Shown: positions 1-8,791, counted from the first letter of the stretch. The stretch is 64,000 nucleotides of DNA from Dyadobacter beijingensis DSM 21582 (GCF_000382205.1 NZ_KB907789.1:310001-374000), one strand, 5' to 3'. Notes: generated by a model not told the origin, from the letters alone. A program made the numbers and translations.

Positions 1-1460
1 GCGTGTTCCTGATCAACAAGTACCAGGCGGAGCTCGTATCGCATAGCAACAAGGACGAGGCATTGCGCGAAATGATCCGGCAAATCGGCCTTTCGACATT
101 CCTCGCGAATATGACCACGGCCATCGGTTTCGGGGTGTTTTATTTTACAAACAGTATTTTGCTCGTCGAATTCGGCGTCGTGGCGGCCATCAGCGTAATG
201 GTTACGTATGTTCTGTGCCTCGTGCTGCTGCCCATTACCCTGCATTATATGAGCACGCCGAAGCCCCGCCATTTGAAGCACCTCGACGGCAAATGGGCGT
301 CCGGCTTCCTGCGTATGGTCGACGGCCTCGTCCACAATCACCGCAAGGCCATTTACATGGTGATGGTCGTGATGATCATCGTTTCCGCCTACGGTATGAC
401 GAAAATCAAAACGATCGGCTACGTGGTGGACGACCTGCCGAAGAAGGATGTCGTTTACACGGACCTGCGCTTTTTCGAGAAGAATTTCAATGGGGTATTG
501 CCTTTCGAGGTGATGATCAATACCAAACAGCCGAACGGGGTATTTGCCGATCAGGCGAAGACGCTCTATAAAATCAAGGCTTTCCAGAACGAAATGGCTA
601 AGTTTCCCGAGTTCTCGAAGCCGGTTTCGATCGTGGAAGCGTCCAAGTTCCTCTACCAGGGTTACCGGGGCGGCGACGGCAAGTATTACGCATTGCCCGG
701 CGTGTTGGAACTGAACAAAATGGCGCCCTACCTGCAAAACCAGCAGGGCGCGGCCAAGCAACTGACCAATTTCCTGAACGAGGACAAAAGCATTACCCGC
801 GTGAGCTTTCAAATGGCCGACGTCGGCTCGGAGCGTATTAAGGAGCTCATGAACCGCATTCGCCCGAAAGTAGATTCGATTTTCAATGCTGACCAATACA
901 AGGTAAGCCTCACGGGGCACAGCCTGGTGTTCCTCAAAAGCAACGATTACCTGCTGAGCAACCTTTACGAAAGCTTGTTGATAGCCATCGTCCTGATCGC
1001 CATTGTAGGTATGGTGCTTTTCCGCTCCATTCCCATTATCCTGCTTTCCAAGCTTCCCTGCCTCATCCCGCTCGCATTGACGGCCGGTATCATGGGGTAT
1101 TTCGATATTTATTTCAAGCCGACGACCATCCTCATTTTCAGCATTACGTTCGGGATTGCCTCGGATGGGACGGTATACTTCCTGACACGCTATCGCGAGG
1201 AATTGTACAAAAACGGCCTCACGCCTTCCAAAGCCGTGACAGCCTCGATTTTCGGGACCGGTTTGAGTATGATCTACACGGCCGTCATCCTTTTCTGCGG
1301 CTTCTCTATTTTCTCGGCATCGAGCTTCGGCGGAACGGCGGCGATGGGCGTGATGGTGTCCATTACATTGCTCGTGGCGATGTGTACCAACCTCATCCTG
1401 CTACCGGCATTATTGCTCTCTATTGCGAAGCGGCAGGGAAAAAATGTAAAACCGACCTAA
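1..1460 (+). CDS. RND/MMPL-family transporter, C-terminal part
   Basis: The reading frame is open from the first base, so the gene starts upstream and only the last ~486 residues are visible; the GTG at base 3 is just an internal codon. The visible part has a hydrophobic block at residues ~30-80, a ~190-residue soluble domain, and a second membrane bundle from ~325 to the end, containing the segment with FGIASDGTVYFLTRYREE. This matches the second half of RND-superfamily exporters of the MMPL/HAE3 type, inner-membrane proton-driven pumps for lipids or hydrophobic compounds. Family assignment is firm; the substrate cannot be told. The next gene lies 108 bases downstream behind a repeat-rich leader. 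Confidence 0.85.
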   Translation, partial: VFLINKYQAELVSHSNKDEALREMIRQIGLSTFLANMTTAIGFGVFYFTNSILLVEFGVVAAISVMVTYVLCLVLLPITLHYMSTPKPRHLKHLDGKWASGFLRMVDGLVHNHRKAIYMVMVVMIIVSAYGMTKIKTIGYVVDDLPKKDVVYTDLRFFEKNFNGVLPFEVMINTKQPNGVFADQAKTLYKIKAFQNEMAKFPEFSKPVSIVEASKFLYQGYRGGDGKYYALPGVLELNKMAPYLQNQQGAAKQLTNFLNEDKSITRVSFQMADVGSERIKELMNRIRPKVDSIFNADQYKVSLTGHSLVFLKSNDYLLSNLYESLLIAIVLIAIVGMVLFRSIPIILLSKLPCLIPLALTAGIMGYFDIYFKPTTILIFSITFGIASDGTVYFLTRYREELYKNGLTPSKAVTASIFGTGLSMIYTAVILFCGFSIFSASSFGGTAAMGVMVSITLLVAMCTNLILLPALLLSIAKRQGKNVKPT

Positions 1461-1470
1461 ATGGCGGTAG

Positions 1471-1559
1471 GAGTTCAAAGTTTAATGGTCTATGAGTCCA
1501 AAGTTTATTTATGTTTACTTTAAACTCACGAACTCTGAATTTGCAACTCCAAAACTCCC
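1471..1559. repeat. degenerate direct/inverted repeat in front of the M28 gene
   Basis: GAGTTCAAAGTTTA (1471-1484) recurs with one change at 1494-1507, is followed by the inverse form ACTTTAAACTC (1517-1527), and then AACTCTGAA and AACTCCAAAACTCC units run to 1559. The block ends 10 bases before the ATG at 1569. It is the first of several such start-proximal blocks in this window. Confidence 0.6.
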
Positions 1560-1568
1560 GTTACTTCA

Positions 1569-2951
1569 ATGAAAAAATTCTATGCAGCGCTATCCCTCTC
1601 CATGTTAGGGATAGCGCTTCCTGTTTCGGCCCAAACGGATTTCCAGGCGGACTCTGTTTTTATCCGAAAAATTTACAACACCGCCCTATCGGAAGGTAAA
1701 TCCTACGAATGGCTACGCCACCTCACCCAGCAGATCGGGCCGAGGCTGAGCGGTTCGGAAGGTGCCGCTAAGGCCGTGGTGTATACCAAATCGGTCATGG
1801 AGGGCGAGCATTTCGACCAGGTTTTCCTGCAAAATGTGATGGTACCGCATTGGGTGCGCGGCGCGAAGGAAAAAGCGCAGATCGTCAGCGGCAAGCAGAA
1901 AACGGAAGTGCCCATTGCCGCACTGGGCGGCTCCATTGCCACACCGAAAGGCGGCATTAAGGCCAAAGTCATCGAGGTGAAAACCTTCCAGCAACTCCGC
2001 GAACTGGGCACCGAGAAGGTCAAAGGCAAGATCGTATTCTTTAACCGGCCGATGGACCCGACCAAAATCAATACCTTCGAAGCCTATGCTGGCGCGGTGG
2101 AGCAGCGCGGCGCAGGTGCGAGCGAGGCCGCCAAACTCGGCGCCATCGGCTCCATTACCCGCTCCATGACCACCCGCCTCGACGATTTCCCGCATACAGG
2201 CAGCATGCGCTACGCAGCCGGCGCGCACATGATCCCCGCCGCCGCCATCAGTACCAATGGCGCCGAGTTGCTCAGCAAGGCATTGAAAGACAATCCCGAC
2301 ACCGAATTGTATTTCGAACAAAACTGCGAAACCTTGCCCGATGCACCTTCACACAACGTCGTGGGGGAGCTGAAAGGCAAAACCAATCCCGCACAGTACA
2401 TCGCCGTCGGCGGCCACCTCGACTCCTGGGATTTCGCACAGGGCGCGCATGACGACGGTTCCGGCTGCGTGCAGTCCATTGAGGCCGTCCGCATTCTGAA
2501 AGCAATGGGTTACCAGCCGAACAACACGCTGCGGGCCGTCATGTTTATGAATGAGGAAAACGGCATGCGGGGCGGCATTACCTATGCGGATTCGGCCAAA
2601 TCTAAAAAGGAGACGCATATCGCGGCCATCGAATCGGATCATGGCGGGTTTTCGCCGCGCGGGTTTGGTATCGTAGGTACGGCCGCACAGAAGGCCAAAA
2701 TACAGCAATGGACGAAGTTATTTGCCGCCTATGGCATTCATGAGCTGGGACCGGGCGGCGGCGGGGCGGACATCGGGCCACTGGCGCAGCAAGGGACTGT
2801 GCTGCTGGGCCTGATGCCCGATACGCAGCGGTATTTCGATTACCACCATGCGGCCAGTGACAGGTTTGAGGCCGTTAGCAGGCGCGAGCTGGAACTGGGC
2901 GCCGCTGCCATGGCTTCGATGCTGTATCTGATTGACAAATATGGCTTCTGA
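1569..2951 (+). CDS. secreted M28-family zinc peptidase (carboxypeptidase Q-like)
   Basis: A 460-residue protein with a Sec signal peptide ending in VSAQ at ~21. A PA-type insert (~125-250) precedes the M28 catalytic domain. Metal ligands fit the family pattern: H283 (GGHLDSWD), D295 in AHDDGSG, the Glu pair at 329-330 (MNEENG), D357 in ESDHGG and H426 in YHHAASD. M28 enzymes are di-zinc aminopeptidases or dipeptidases; this layout resembles plasma carboxypeptidase Q. It probably acts in the periplasm. The ATG at 1569 is chosen because it gives the signal peptide. A strong hairpin follows the stop. Specific peptide substrate unknown. Confidence 0.9.
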   Translation: MKKFYAALSLSMLGIALPVSAQTDFQADSVFIRKIYNTALSEGKSYEWLRHLTQQIGPRLSGSEGAAKAVVYTKSVMEGEHFDQVFLQNVMVPHWVRGAKEKAQIVSGKQKTEVPIAALGGSIATPKGGIKAKVIEVKTFQQLRELGTEKVKGKIVFFNRPMDPTKINTFEAYAGAVEQRGAGASEAAKLGAIGSITRSMTTRLDDFPHTGSMRYAAGAHMIPAAAISTNGAELLSKALKDNPDTELYFEQNCETLPDAPSHNVVGELKGKTNPAQYIAVGGHLDSWDFAQGAHDDGSGCVQSIEAVRILKAMGYQPNNTLRAVMFMNEENGMRGGITYADSAKSKKETHIAAIESDHGGFSPRGFGIVGTAAQKAKIQQWTKLFAAYGIHELGPGGGGADIGPLAQQGTVLLGLMPDTQRYFDYHHAASDRFEAVSRRELELGAAAMASMLYLIDKYGF

Positions 2952-3016
2952 CGCTGCCCTTGTTCGCTGGCATTGAAATCCTTGGCCAAATATGGGCGGG
3001 CCGCTGGCCCTTCAAT

Positions 3017-3045
3017 AATGGGGGAGACAAAAAGTCTCCCCCATT
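3017..3045. terminator. bidirectional hairpin between convergent genes
   Basis: A perfect 12-bp stem, AATGGGGGAGAC / GTCTCCCCCATT, with an A5 loop lies between the converging M28 and Anbu genes. T-rich tracts are only moderate on either side, so it is called from stem strength and position. Its last base overlaps the Anbu stop codon. Confidence 0.7.
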
Positions 3046-3767
3046 CAATTGATTTTATCGAACGTTTTATCCATCCATTCTTCGGGGATGTCGTCCAGGG
3101 CTTCTTTGAGCTTGTCGGCCCAGATACGCGAGATTTCTTCCATATCCCGTTGCTCGTAGCGGTGCTCTACGATGGAGAAACTGTCTTTTTTATACAAAAT
3201 CACATCTATTGGGAAATCGACGTCGTTGTTGCTCACCCTTGTGGAATCGAACGAGAGGAAACCGGCCTTTAATGCCTGCTTCATCGTCGACTCTTCGTTG
3301 AGCACGCGGTTCAGGATCGCTTTGCCCTGGCCCGAGTTACCGATAATCACGTACGGCGAACCTTCGTCGAGCTCCACCCAGTTGCCTTCCGAATACAGCA
3401 GGAACAGCTTGTGGCCTTCGTCGTCCTTCATTTGCCCACCTACAATGGAGTTCAGGTTAAATTTGAAGCCCGACCGTTCCAGCGTCGCTTTATCCTCTTC
3501 CGCCACCCGCTTGATCTGCTCGCCGAATGCATTCACGGCCTTGTACATTTTGTTGTAAGTAACCCCCTCGTTGATGAGTTCTTCAAAATAATGCACGGCC
3601 TTGTCACGCACAGAACGCAGCCCGCTCGTCATGATGAACATCGAATAATTGTCCCGCTGCGTGATGTAAACCTTCTTTTTGGTGGTGGTATTGGTACCTG
3701 CGGTAATCCGCGTGTCGGCGAGCGCAACCAGCCCTTCCTTTACTTTAATTCCTAAGCAATAAGTCAT
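3045..3767 (-). CDS. Anbu-type proteasome-like peptidase
   Basis: A 240-residue Ntn-hydrolase starting MTYCLGIKVKEGLVALADTR. After loss of Met, the Thr nucleophile would be residue 1, with Asp at 17 and lysines at 29-31, the arrangement of proteasome beta subunits and of Anbu (ancestral beta subunit). A longer reading frame exists upstream, but starting at 3767 gives exactly the exposed Thr and the usual Anbu length (~240). In many bacteria Anbu travels with an ATP-grasp, an alpha-E and a transglutaminase-like gene; none of these is adjacent here. Its substrates remain poorly known. The stop lies against a shared terminator hairpin, and a candidate promoter lies 23-30 bases upstream of the ATG. 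Confidence 0.88.
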   Translation of the reverse strand: MTYCLGIKVKEGLVALADTRITAGTNTTTKKKVYITQRDNYSMFIMTSGLRSVRDKAVHYFEELINEGVTYNKMYKAVNAFGEQIKRVAEEDKATLERSGFKFNLNSIVGGQMKDDEGHKLFLLYSEGNWVELDEGSPYVIIGNSGQGKAILNRVLNEESTMKQALKAGFLSFDSTRVSNNDVDFPIDVILYKKDSFSIVEHRYEQRDMEEISRIWADKLKEALDDIPEEWMDKTFDKIN

Positions 3768-3789
3768 TGTACTACACTTTAAATCAGCC

Positions 3790-3797
3790 CAAAAATA
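3790..3797 (-). promoter_or_regulatory. candidate -7 promoter element for anbu
   Basis: On the minus strand this reads TATTTTTG, a match to the Bacteroidota -7 consensus TAnnTTTG, 23 bases before the Anbu ATG. A TTG at 3820-3822 (minus strand) is 22 bases further upstream and could be the -33 element. Pattern match only. Confidence 0.4.
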
Positions 3798-3874
3798 CCA
3801 AATCGCATCCTGAACTTCACAACAAATCCCTTTTTCCTCGATATTTAAGGGCAAACAACCACCACACCACGGCC

Positions 3875-4696
3875 ATGATCCACACCGTTCACCTGTTCGC
3901 CGAGCTCGACGAGCTGCTCATCGACCTCCTGAAATCGCTCACGCCCGAAGAATGGGAAAAACCGACCGTAGCGAGGCTCTGGAAGGTACGCGACGTAGCT
4001 GCGCACTTGCTCGACGGCAATATCCGCGTCATTTCCATGTACCGCGACGGCCACATGCCCCCGCCCGACCGCGCCATGAACAGCTACGATGATCTCGTCG
4101 CATTCCTGAACCAGCTGAATGCCGATTTCGTGAAAGCGTCTCAAAGAATGAGCCCCGCATTGCTTACCGACCTGCTGGAAAGCACTGGAAAGCAATACAC
4201 GGACATCATGCAGGGGCAGGACCCCGATGCCGACGCCGTTTTCGCGGTATCCTGGGCCGGGGAGACGGTTTCCAAGAACTGGTTTCACATTGCCCGAGAA
4301 TACACGGAAAAATGGCACCACCAGCAGCAGATCCGCGACGCAGTGGGTAAAACTGGTATCATGACGCCCCGGCTGTTCCGCCCGCTCATCGAAACCTTCC
4401 TGCGCGGGCTCCCGCATACGTACCGGCACACGCAGGCGCCCGAGGGCACGGCTGTGCGCATAGGCATCGCGTCGGACGAGGTGTTTGAATGGTTTTTAAT
4501 TAAAACAGCAGACGGCTGGGTCCTCAGCGAAACATCCGCAAATGCCCCGGAAGCCTCGGTACAGCTCGACGCCGACACCGCCTGGAAACTTTTCACCAAG
4601 GCCATTAAACCGGACGAAGCGCTGACACGATCGCAATTAACCGGGAATAAGGAACTTGCGGGTGTCACGTTAAACCTGATTGCGGTGATGGCCTAG
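3875..4696 (+). CDS. maleylpyruvate isomerase/DinB-like metal-dependent protein
   Basis: 273 residues. The N-terminal four-helix region (VRDVAAHLLDGN; later NWFHIAREYTEKWHHQQQIR) carries the spaced histidines of the DinB/mycothiol-maleylpyruvate isomerase fold, which bind a divalent metal and in related enzymes support thiol-dependent isomerase or transferase chemistry. A C-terminal SCP2-like region (~190-270) follows, as is common in the family. The ATG at 3875 is preferred because upstream sequence in frame is non-conserved and overlaps the divergent anbu start. Bacteroidota do not make mycothiol, so the thiol cofactor and reaction are unknown. Confidence 0.75.
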   Translation: MIHTVHLFAELDELLIDLLKSLTPEEWEKPTVARLWKVRDVAAHLLDGNIRVISMYRDGHMPPPDRAMNSYDDLVAFLNQLNADFVKASQRMSPALLTDLLESTGKQYTDIMQGQDPDADAVFAVSWAGETVSKNWFHIAREYTEKWHHQQQIRDAVGKTGIMTPRLFRPLIETFLRGLPHTYRHTQAPEGTAVRIGIASDEVFEWFLIKTADGWVLSETSANAPEASVQLDADTAWKLFTKAIKPDEALTRSQLTGNKELAGVTLNLIAVMA

Positions 4697-4749
4697 GTCA
4701 ATTTTGGCCCGGTTCAATCCAAAATGCCGAAATAAACGGTATATCCGAT

Positions 4750-5442
4750 ATGAGACTATACCAAATGGCCATATTGCTCTGCATGCTGTCGTGCGGCGGC
4801 ATGCAGGGGCCCGCACCTTCCGTTCCCATTAAGCCGGACGAAAGCGGCAAGTTGCAATATCTCGCCCTGGGCGACTCCTATACCATCGGACAAAGCGTGC
4901 CGGCGGACGATCGCTGGCCGGTGATATTGGCCGGGGAACTAGGTAAGGCAGGAAAAGCGACCGCCACGCCGCAGATCGTTGCCCGGACGGGCTGGACCAC
5001 CCGCAACCTCCTGGATGCGCTCGAACAAAACCCGCCCACGGGCACGTTCGACGCCGTATCGCTCCTGATCGGCGTGAACAATCAGTATCAGGGACGAAAT
5101 ATGGAGGAATACCGGGTAGAATTCAGCCAGCTGCTCTCGAAAGCGATGGGTTATGCCGGCGGCGAGGCTGGGAATGTGTTCGTGCTCTCGATCCCGGATT
5201 GGGGCGTCACCCCGGCGGGCGAAGGCAACCGCGACCACATTGCCGGCGAAATCGACCGCTTCAATGCCATCGCGCAGGAGGAGTGTGTGAAGAAAAAGGT
5301 GCTTTTTATCGACATCACCGGCATTTCCAGAAAGGCACTCGGCGACCCTTCGCTCATTGCCAGCGACCGTTTGCATTTTTCAGGCAAGATGTACCGGTTA
5401 TGGGTGGATGAAGTGTTTCCCAAAGTGAAACCGCTCTTTTGA
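4750..5442 (+). CDS. SGNH/GDSL hydrolase lipoprotein
   Basis: 230 residues with a lipoprotein signal, lipobox LSC with Cys15. Block I is ALGDSYTIG with the nucleophile Ser43, block III is LIGVNNQYQG, and block V (SDRLHFSG) supplies Asp and His. These are the catalytic elements of SGNH hydrolases, which deacylate lipids or deacetylate sugars. A lipid-anchored periplasmic or outer-membrane location is inferred. It resembles YrhL/TesA-type single-domain esterases; the substrate is unknown. A hairpin follows the stop, separating it from the converging ferredoxin gene. Confidence 0.82.
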   Translation: MRLYQMAILLCMLSCGGMQGPAPSVPIKPDESGKLQYLALGDSYTIGQSVPADDRWPVILAGELGKAGKATATPQIVARTGWTTRNLLDALEQNPPTGTFDAVSLLIGVNNQYQGRNMEEYRVEFSQLLSKAMGYAGGEAGNVFVLSIPDWGVTPAGEGNRDHIAGEIDRFNAIAQEECVKKKVLFIDITGISRKALGDPSLIASDRLHFSGKMYRLWVDEVFPKVKPLF

Positions 5443-5449
5443 AAACTAA

Positions 5450-5479
5450 AAACCTCCACTGGCCATTCAGCGGAGGTTT
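5450..5479. terminator. bidirectional hairpin between SGNH and ferredoxin genes
   Basis: AAACCTCC (5450-5457) pairs with GGAGGTTT (5472-5479), with an additional inner CTG/CAG pairing. Its place between two converging stop codons suggests use in both directions. Confidence 0.65.
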
Positions 5480-5513
5480 ATGTACTATTATTCCAAAATT
5501 CTAATAACCTTAA

Positions 5514-5837
5514 CTAAGCTTCCTGTAATGCTTTCAGGCGGAACACGAGGCCGTCCATCTCGTCGGAAGGTCGTAACTGGCACGAGAGGCGGCTGTTAGC
5601 GTCTGCATTGGGTAATGTGTCGAGCGTGTCCAGTTCCTGGTCGTTGGATGCCGGAAGCCTGTCCTTTCCTTCCAGCACTTCAATATGGCAGGTCGCACAA
5701 AGCGCCATTCCGCCGCAGGTGGCCTGGATGTCGTATTCGTATGCTCTGAGGATTTCCATCAGGTTGAAGCCCATATCTGTGGGCACTTCCAGCGCCTGGC
5801 GCTCTCCCAAGTCGTTCTCTATGAATATATTGATCAT
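5514..5837 (-). CDS. 2Fe-2S ferredoxin (adrenodoxin type)
   Basis: 107 residues. CGGMALCATC, with a fourth cysteine in LSCQL ~38 residues on, gives the C-x5-C-x2-C...C pattern of adrenodoxin/ISC-type [2Fe-2S] ferredoxins. Starting at 5837 (MINIFIEND) puts the fold's first strand at the N-terminus; the longer frame upstream overlaps the reductase gene. Only two bases separate it from the stop of the ferredoxin reductase gene, so the two are almost certainly co-transcribed and form an NADPH to ferredoxin electron-transfer pair. The receiving enzyme is not in the window. Confidence 0.92.
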   Translation of the reverse strand: MINIFIENDLGERQALEVPTDMGFNLMEILRAYEYDIQATCGGMALCATCHIEVLEGKDRLPASNDQELDTLDTLPNADANSRLSCQLRPSDEMDGLVFRLKALQEA

Positions 5838-5839
5838 GG

Positions 5840-6844
5840 CTAAAATGGATTCACACCATTTACCGTGGTGTATTTGAAACTTAATTTCTGATCGGGGTAA
5901 ACATATTTGAATGCGCTCTGCATCATGATAGCCGCCTCGTGGAAGCCGCACAAAATGAGTTTCAGCTTGCCCGGATACGTATTGATATCGCCGATGGCGT
6001 AAATGCGTTCGACGTTCGTCGCGTAATCGAAAGTGTCGACGATCACGGCCGATTTTTCCACGCCCAGGTTCCAGTCTGCAATAGGGCCGAGCTTCGGGCT
6101 GAGGCCGAAAAGCGGGATGAAATCATCGGTAGGAATGCTGGTAACAGATTTGTCGTTCCCGAGCACGGATACTTCCTTCAACACCCCATTACCGCCCAGC
6201 TTGTTCACCTGCGCCTGTAAAATGAGATCTATTTTGCCCTTACCGGCCAGGTCGTAAACTTTCTCGGCGGAATCGGGCGCGCCGCGGAACGTGTCGCCCC
6301 GGTGCACGAGCGTCACGCGCTCAGCCACGTCGGCGAGGAAAATGGTCCAGTCCAGTGCCGAATCGCCGCCGCCGGCCAGTACCACCCGCCGGCCCCTGAA
6401 CTGCTCGGGCTTTTTGACCATATAATGCACGCCCTTACCTTCGAAATATTCCAGCTGCTCCACCGCCGGCTTACGCGGTTCGAAGCTGCCCAGCCCGGCG
6501 GCGATCACCACCACCTGGCAATGCACTTCGGTGCCTTCGTTGGTACGAACGATGTAGCTGCCGTCGTCCTGCTTGTCGAGCGCATCCACGCGCTCACCCA
6601 ATGTGAAGCCGGGCTTGAACTCCCCGATCTGCGTCATGAGGTTCTTCACCAGGTCTTCGGCGATGATGGCCGGAGCTCCGGGAATGTCGTAAATAGGTTT
6701 CTGAGGATATATTTCGGCGAGCTGGCCGCCTACCACCGGCAGGGCGTCGATGAGGTGGCAACGCATTTTCAATAGCCCGGCTTCGAAAACCGCGAACAGG
6801 CCGACAGGCCCCGCGCCGATAATGCAAATGTCTGTGTGAATCAT
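5840..6844 (-). CDS. ferredoxin--NADP+ reductase (thioredoxin-reductase-like)
   Basis: 334 residues. FAD site IIGAGPVGL at the N-terminus, NADPH site LAGGGDSALD at ~165, and no CxxC between them, which separates it from thioredoxin reductase and places it with YumC-type FNRs. Typical features GGQLAEIYP and the C-terminal AIGDINTYPGKLKLI are present. It passes electrons between NADPH and the ferredoxin encoded immediately downstream. The start at 6844 (MIHTDICIIG) fits the family; 19 upstream codons are rejected. A candidate -7 element lies ~42 bases upstream. Confidence 0.9.
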   Translation of the reverse strand: MIHTDICIIGAGPVGLFAVFEAGLLKMRCHLIDALPVVGGQLAEIYPQKPIYDIPGAPAIIAEDLVKNLMTQIGEFKPGFTLGERVDALDKQDDGSYIVRTNEGTEVHCQVVVIAAGLGSFEPRKPAVEQLEYFEGKGVHYMVKKPEQFRGRRVVLAGGGDSALDWTIFLADVAERVTLVHRGDTFRGAPDSAEKVYDLAGKGKIDLILQAQVNKLGGNGVLKEVSVLGNDKSVTSIPTDDFIPLFGLSPKLGPIADWNLGVEKSAVIVDTFDYATNVERIYAIGDINTYPGKLKLILCGFHEAAIMMQSAFKYVYPDQKLSFKYTTVNGVNPF

Positions 6845-6885
6845 AATCCGATGTGAATGAGAATTTTGGAAAACTTTTAATGTTC

Positions 6886-6893
6886 CAAAAGTA
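6886..6893 (-). promoter_or_regulatory. candidate promoter of the fnr-ferredoxin operon
   Basis: The minus strand reads TACTTTTG, matching TAnnTTTG, with a TTG at 6915-6917 twenty-one bases further upstream as a possible -33 element. The spacing is plausible for Bacteroidota sigma factors. Confidence 0.45.
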
Positions 6894-6955
6894 GCGCTCA
6901 TTCACACCGGAAGCCAATCACAATAGGTTATGCACTATAACCAAAAGTTATGGGA

Positions 6956-7858
6956 TCAATTTCGGCTGATCATAAATTGCAGCATATCGGGCAACACTTC
7001 GATCTCCACATCCACGGGTTTTTCCAGTTTCAGCCGCTCGTCGTCGGCATGGACATCCTTACCATCCCAGGAAATCTTCACTTTCTTTGCCCGGATCGTC
7101 GAAAAGCTGAACTCCTTCTCTTCGTCATTGATGCGGCTCAGGAGGAACGACTCGAATTTGCCCCGGCTCGCCTCCGACACCATCACGACATCCAGGTAAC
7201 CGTCGCCGGGATCTGCTTCGCCGGCCAGCACCAGGTTCGGGCCGATGGAGCGGATATTCATGATTTCTACCATAATGTAGTTGCCAGCATGTTCCACGCC
7301 GTCGGCCACGATCGTGCAGGGCCGCGCTTCGTAGCTCTGGACGATTTCCAGCAGCACGGCCCGGGCCGCTTTCAGCTTTTCTTCGGCCGTGTCGCCGATA
7401 TCCCCCTCGATTTTGTCCATGTCCTTCATTAACCGGGGGAAAATGCCGTAGCCGAATGCTTCGAGGAAAAACAGGTCGTCGCCCAGCCCGTGCACGCGGC
7501 CGATATCGAATGGCTGCAACTGGGCGTGGTGCCATTGCGGGCTAATGTCTTTCGGGTGGCCGTCGATTTTCAAGGCGGTGGCGATGTTGTTGGCCGTGCC
7601 ATGGGGCAGCAGCGCGAGGGGAAATTGCTTGTCGAGACGCTTGCGTTTCATGAGCGCTTTCGCGGCGCGCCGCACGGTGCCGTCCCCGCCTGCGATGATC
7701 AGGAAGTCGGTTTCCTCGTCGAATTCGTCCCAGCCCTCCTCCTTCACAGAAGCGTACTGGCATTCAAAACCTTCTTTTTTGATCAGTTTGACCAGCTCTT
7801 TCCTGGAAAACTCGTTATCCCCGGCTTTGGGGTTGTGCAAAAGGATTGTTTTTTTCAT
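6956..7858 (-). CDS. diacylglycerol kinase family lipid kinase
   Basis: 300 residues. HNPKAGD at the N-terminus, the nucleotide-binding GGDGTVRRA (57-65) and LPHGTANNIA are the signature elements of the DAGK catalytic domain family (DgkB/YegS type), which phosphorylate membrane lipids using ATP. The start at 7858 (MKKTILLHNPKAGD) fits family length. It is divergent from surE with an 84-base spacer. The lipid substrate cannot be told from the sequence; sphingolipid- or DAG-directed homologues both occur. Confidence 0.85.
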   Translation of the reverse strand: MKKTILLHNPKAGDNEFSRKELVKLIKKEGFECQYASVKEEGWDEFDEETDFLIIAGGDGTVRRAAKALMKRKRLDKQFPLALLPHGTANNIATALKIDGHPKDISPQWHHAQLQPFDIGRVHGLGDDLFFLEAFGYGIFPRLMKDMDKIEGDIGDTAEEKLKAARAVLLEIVQSYEARPCTIVADGVEHAGNYIMVEIMNIRSIGPNLVLAGEADPGDGYLDVVMVSEASRGKFESFLLSRINDEEKEFSFSTIRAKKVKISWDGKDVHADDERLKLEKPVDVEIEVLPDMLQFMISRN

Positions 7859-7942
7859 ATCCGGATGTATAGCATACCCCTTTTTCATCAAAACCATACC
7901 AGGCATAATTTTATTAATACCCACCTGAAAACGCTATACGTT

Positions 7943-8677
7943 ATGAAAATCCTGGTAACGAACGACGACGGAATATACAGCCCGGGCATTGCGGCACTTG
8001 CCAAAATCGCCTCGCGCTTCGGAGAGGTCAAAATCGTGGCCCCCGATGTGGAACAATCATCTATGGGTCACGCCATTACGGCATCGCGCCCCCTTTCCTA
8101 TAAAAAATCACCCATTGAATTCGATGGCATCGACGCCTATCGTGTGAACGGTACGCCGGCCGACTGCGTGGCGCTGGGCCAGCACCTGTGGGACAAACCC
8201 GACGTGGTGCTTTCGGGTATCAATATGGGGCCGAACCTGGGGAATGCCATGTGGCATTCGGGCACACTCGCCGCTGCCAAACAAGCCGTCCTGTTCGGCA
8301 TCAAAGGCATTGCATTGAGCACGCCCACCGATGTGGAACCGGACTTCGAGAAGCTCGATCCGTTTGTCGAAAAGGCGCTGCAACTGCTCTTCGAAAACCC
8401 GCACCTGAACCTGGTGAATGTGAATTTCCCCCACGACCCGAAAGGCGTGCGCTGGACGCGGCAATCGGTGCGGCTGTACGACAATAATATCGTCCCCGGC
8501 CTCGACCCGATGGGTCGGAAGCACTACTGGTTTACCGTGGTGCCCCTCGAACCCGCCGAAGAAGGCACCGACCGTTGGGCGATCGAAAACGGGTTCGTAT
8601 CCGTCACCCCGCTACGGCTGGACCTCACCAACGAAGCCGAACTCGTGAAAGCGCAGCTGGCCTATCCCATTACCTGA
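7943..8677 (+). CDS. surE: 5'/3'-nucleotidase SurE
   Basis: 244 residues starting MKILVTNDDG, the classic SurE opening with the metal-binding Asp8-Asp9, followed by APDVEQSSMGHAIT, NGTPADCV and SGINMGPNLG. SurE is a divalent-metal nucleotidase and exopolyphosphatase acting on nucleoside monophosphates in the cytoplasm, linked to stationary-phase survival. A longer in-frame extension upstream is non-conserved and overlaps the divergent kinase gene. A terminator follows ~80 bases after the stop. Confidence 0.95.
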   Translation: MKILVTNDDGIYSPGIAALAKIASRFGEVKIVAPDVEQSSMGHAITASRPLSYKKSPIEFDGIDAYRVNGTPADCVALGQHLWDKPDVVLSGINMGPNLGNAMWHSGTLAAAKQAVLFGIKGIALSTPTDVEPDFEKLDPFVEKALQLLFENPHLNLVNVNFPHDPKGVRWTRQSVRLYDNNIVPGLDPMGRKHYWFTVVPLEPAEEGTDRWAIENGFVSVTPLRLDLTNEAELVKAQLAYPIT

Positions 8678-8758
8678 GTAGATGCGTAAGCCCCTTGGCT
8701 TATATGGGTGTCATAGTTGTGTTAAGTGTATACGAAACGTTCCCTATTATACCTCCGA

Positions 8759-8791
8759 TCCCGCACCTTCACCGGCTGCGGGATTTTTTTT
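8759..8791 (+). terminator. rho-independent terminator after surE
   Basis: Stem TCCCGCA / TGCGGGA with an 11-base loop, followed by eight T residues. A weaker hairpin without a T-run lies at 8687-8702. The rest of the 227-base gap to the MFS gene shows nothing recognisable. Confidence 0.85.

Noticed and set aside
8687-8702. Hairpin TAAGCC-CCTT-GGCTTA after surE
   Set aside because: No T-run follows; a proper terminator lies at 8759-8791.
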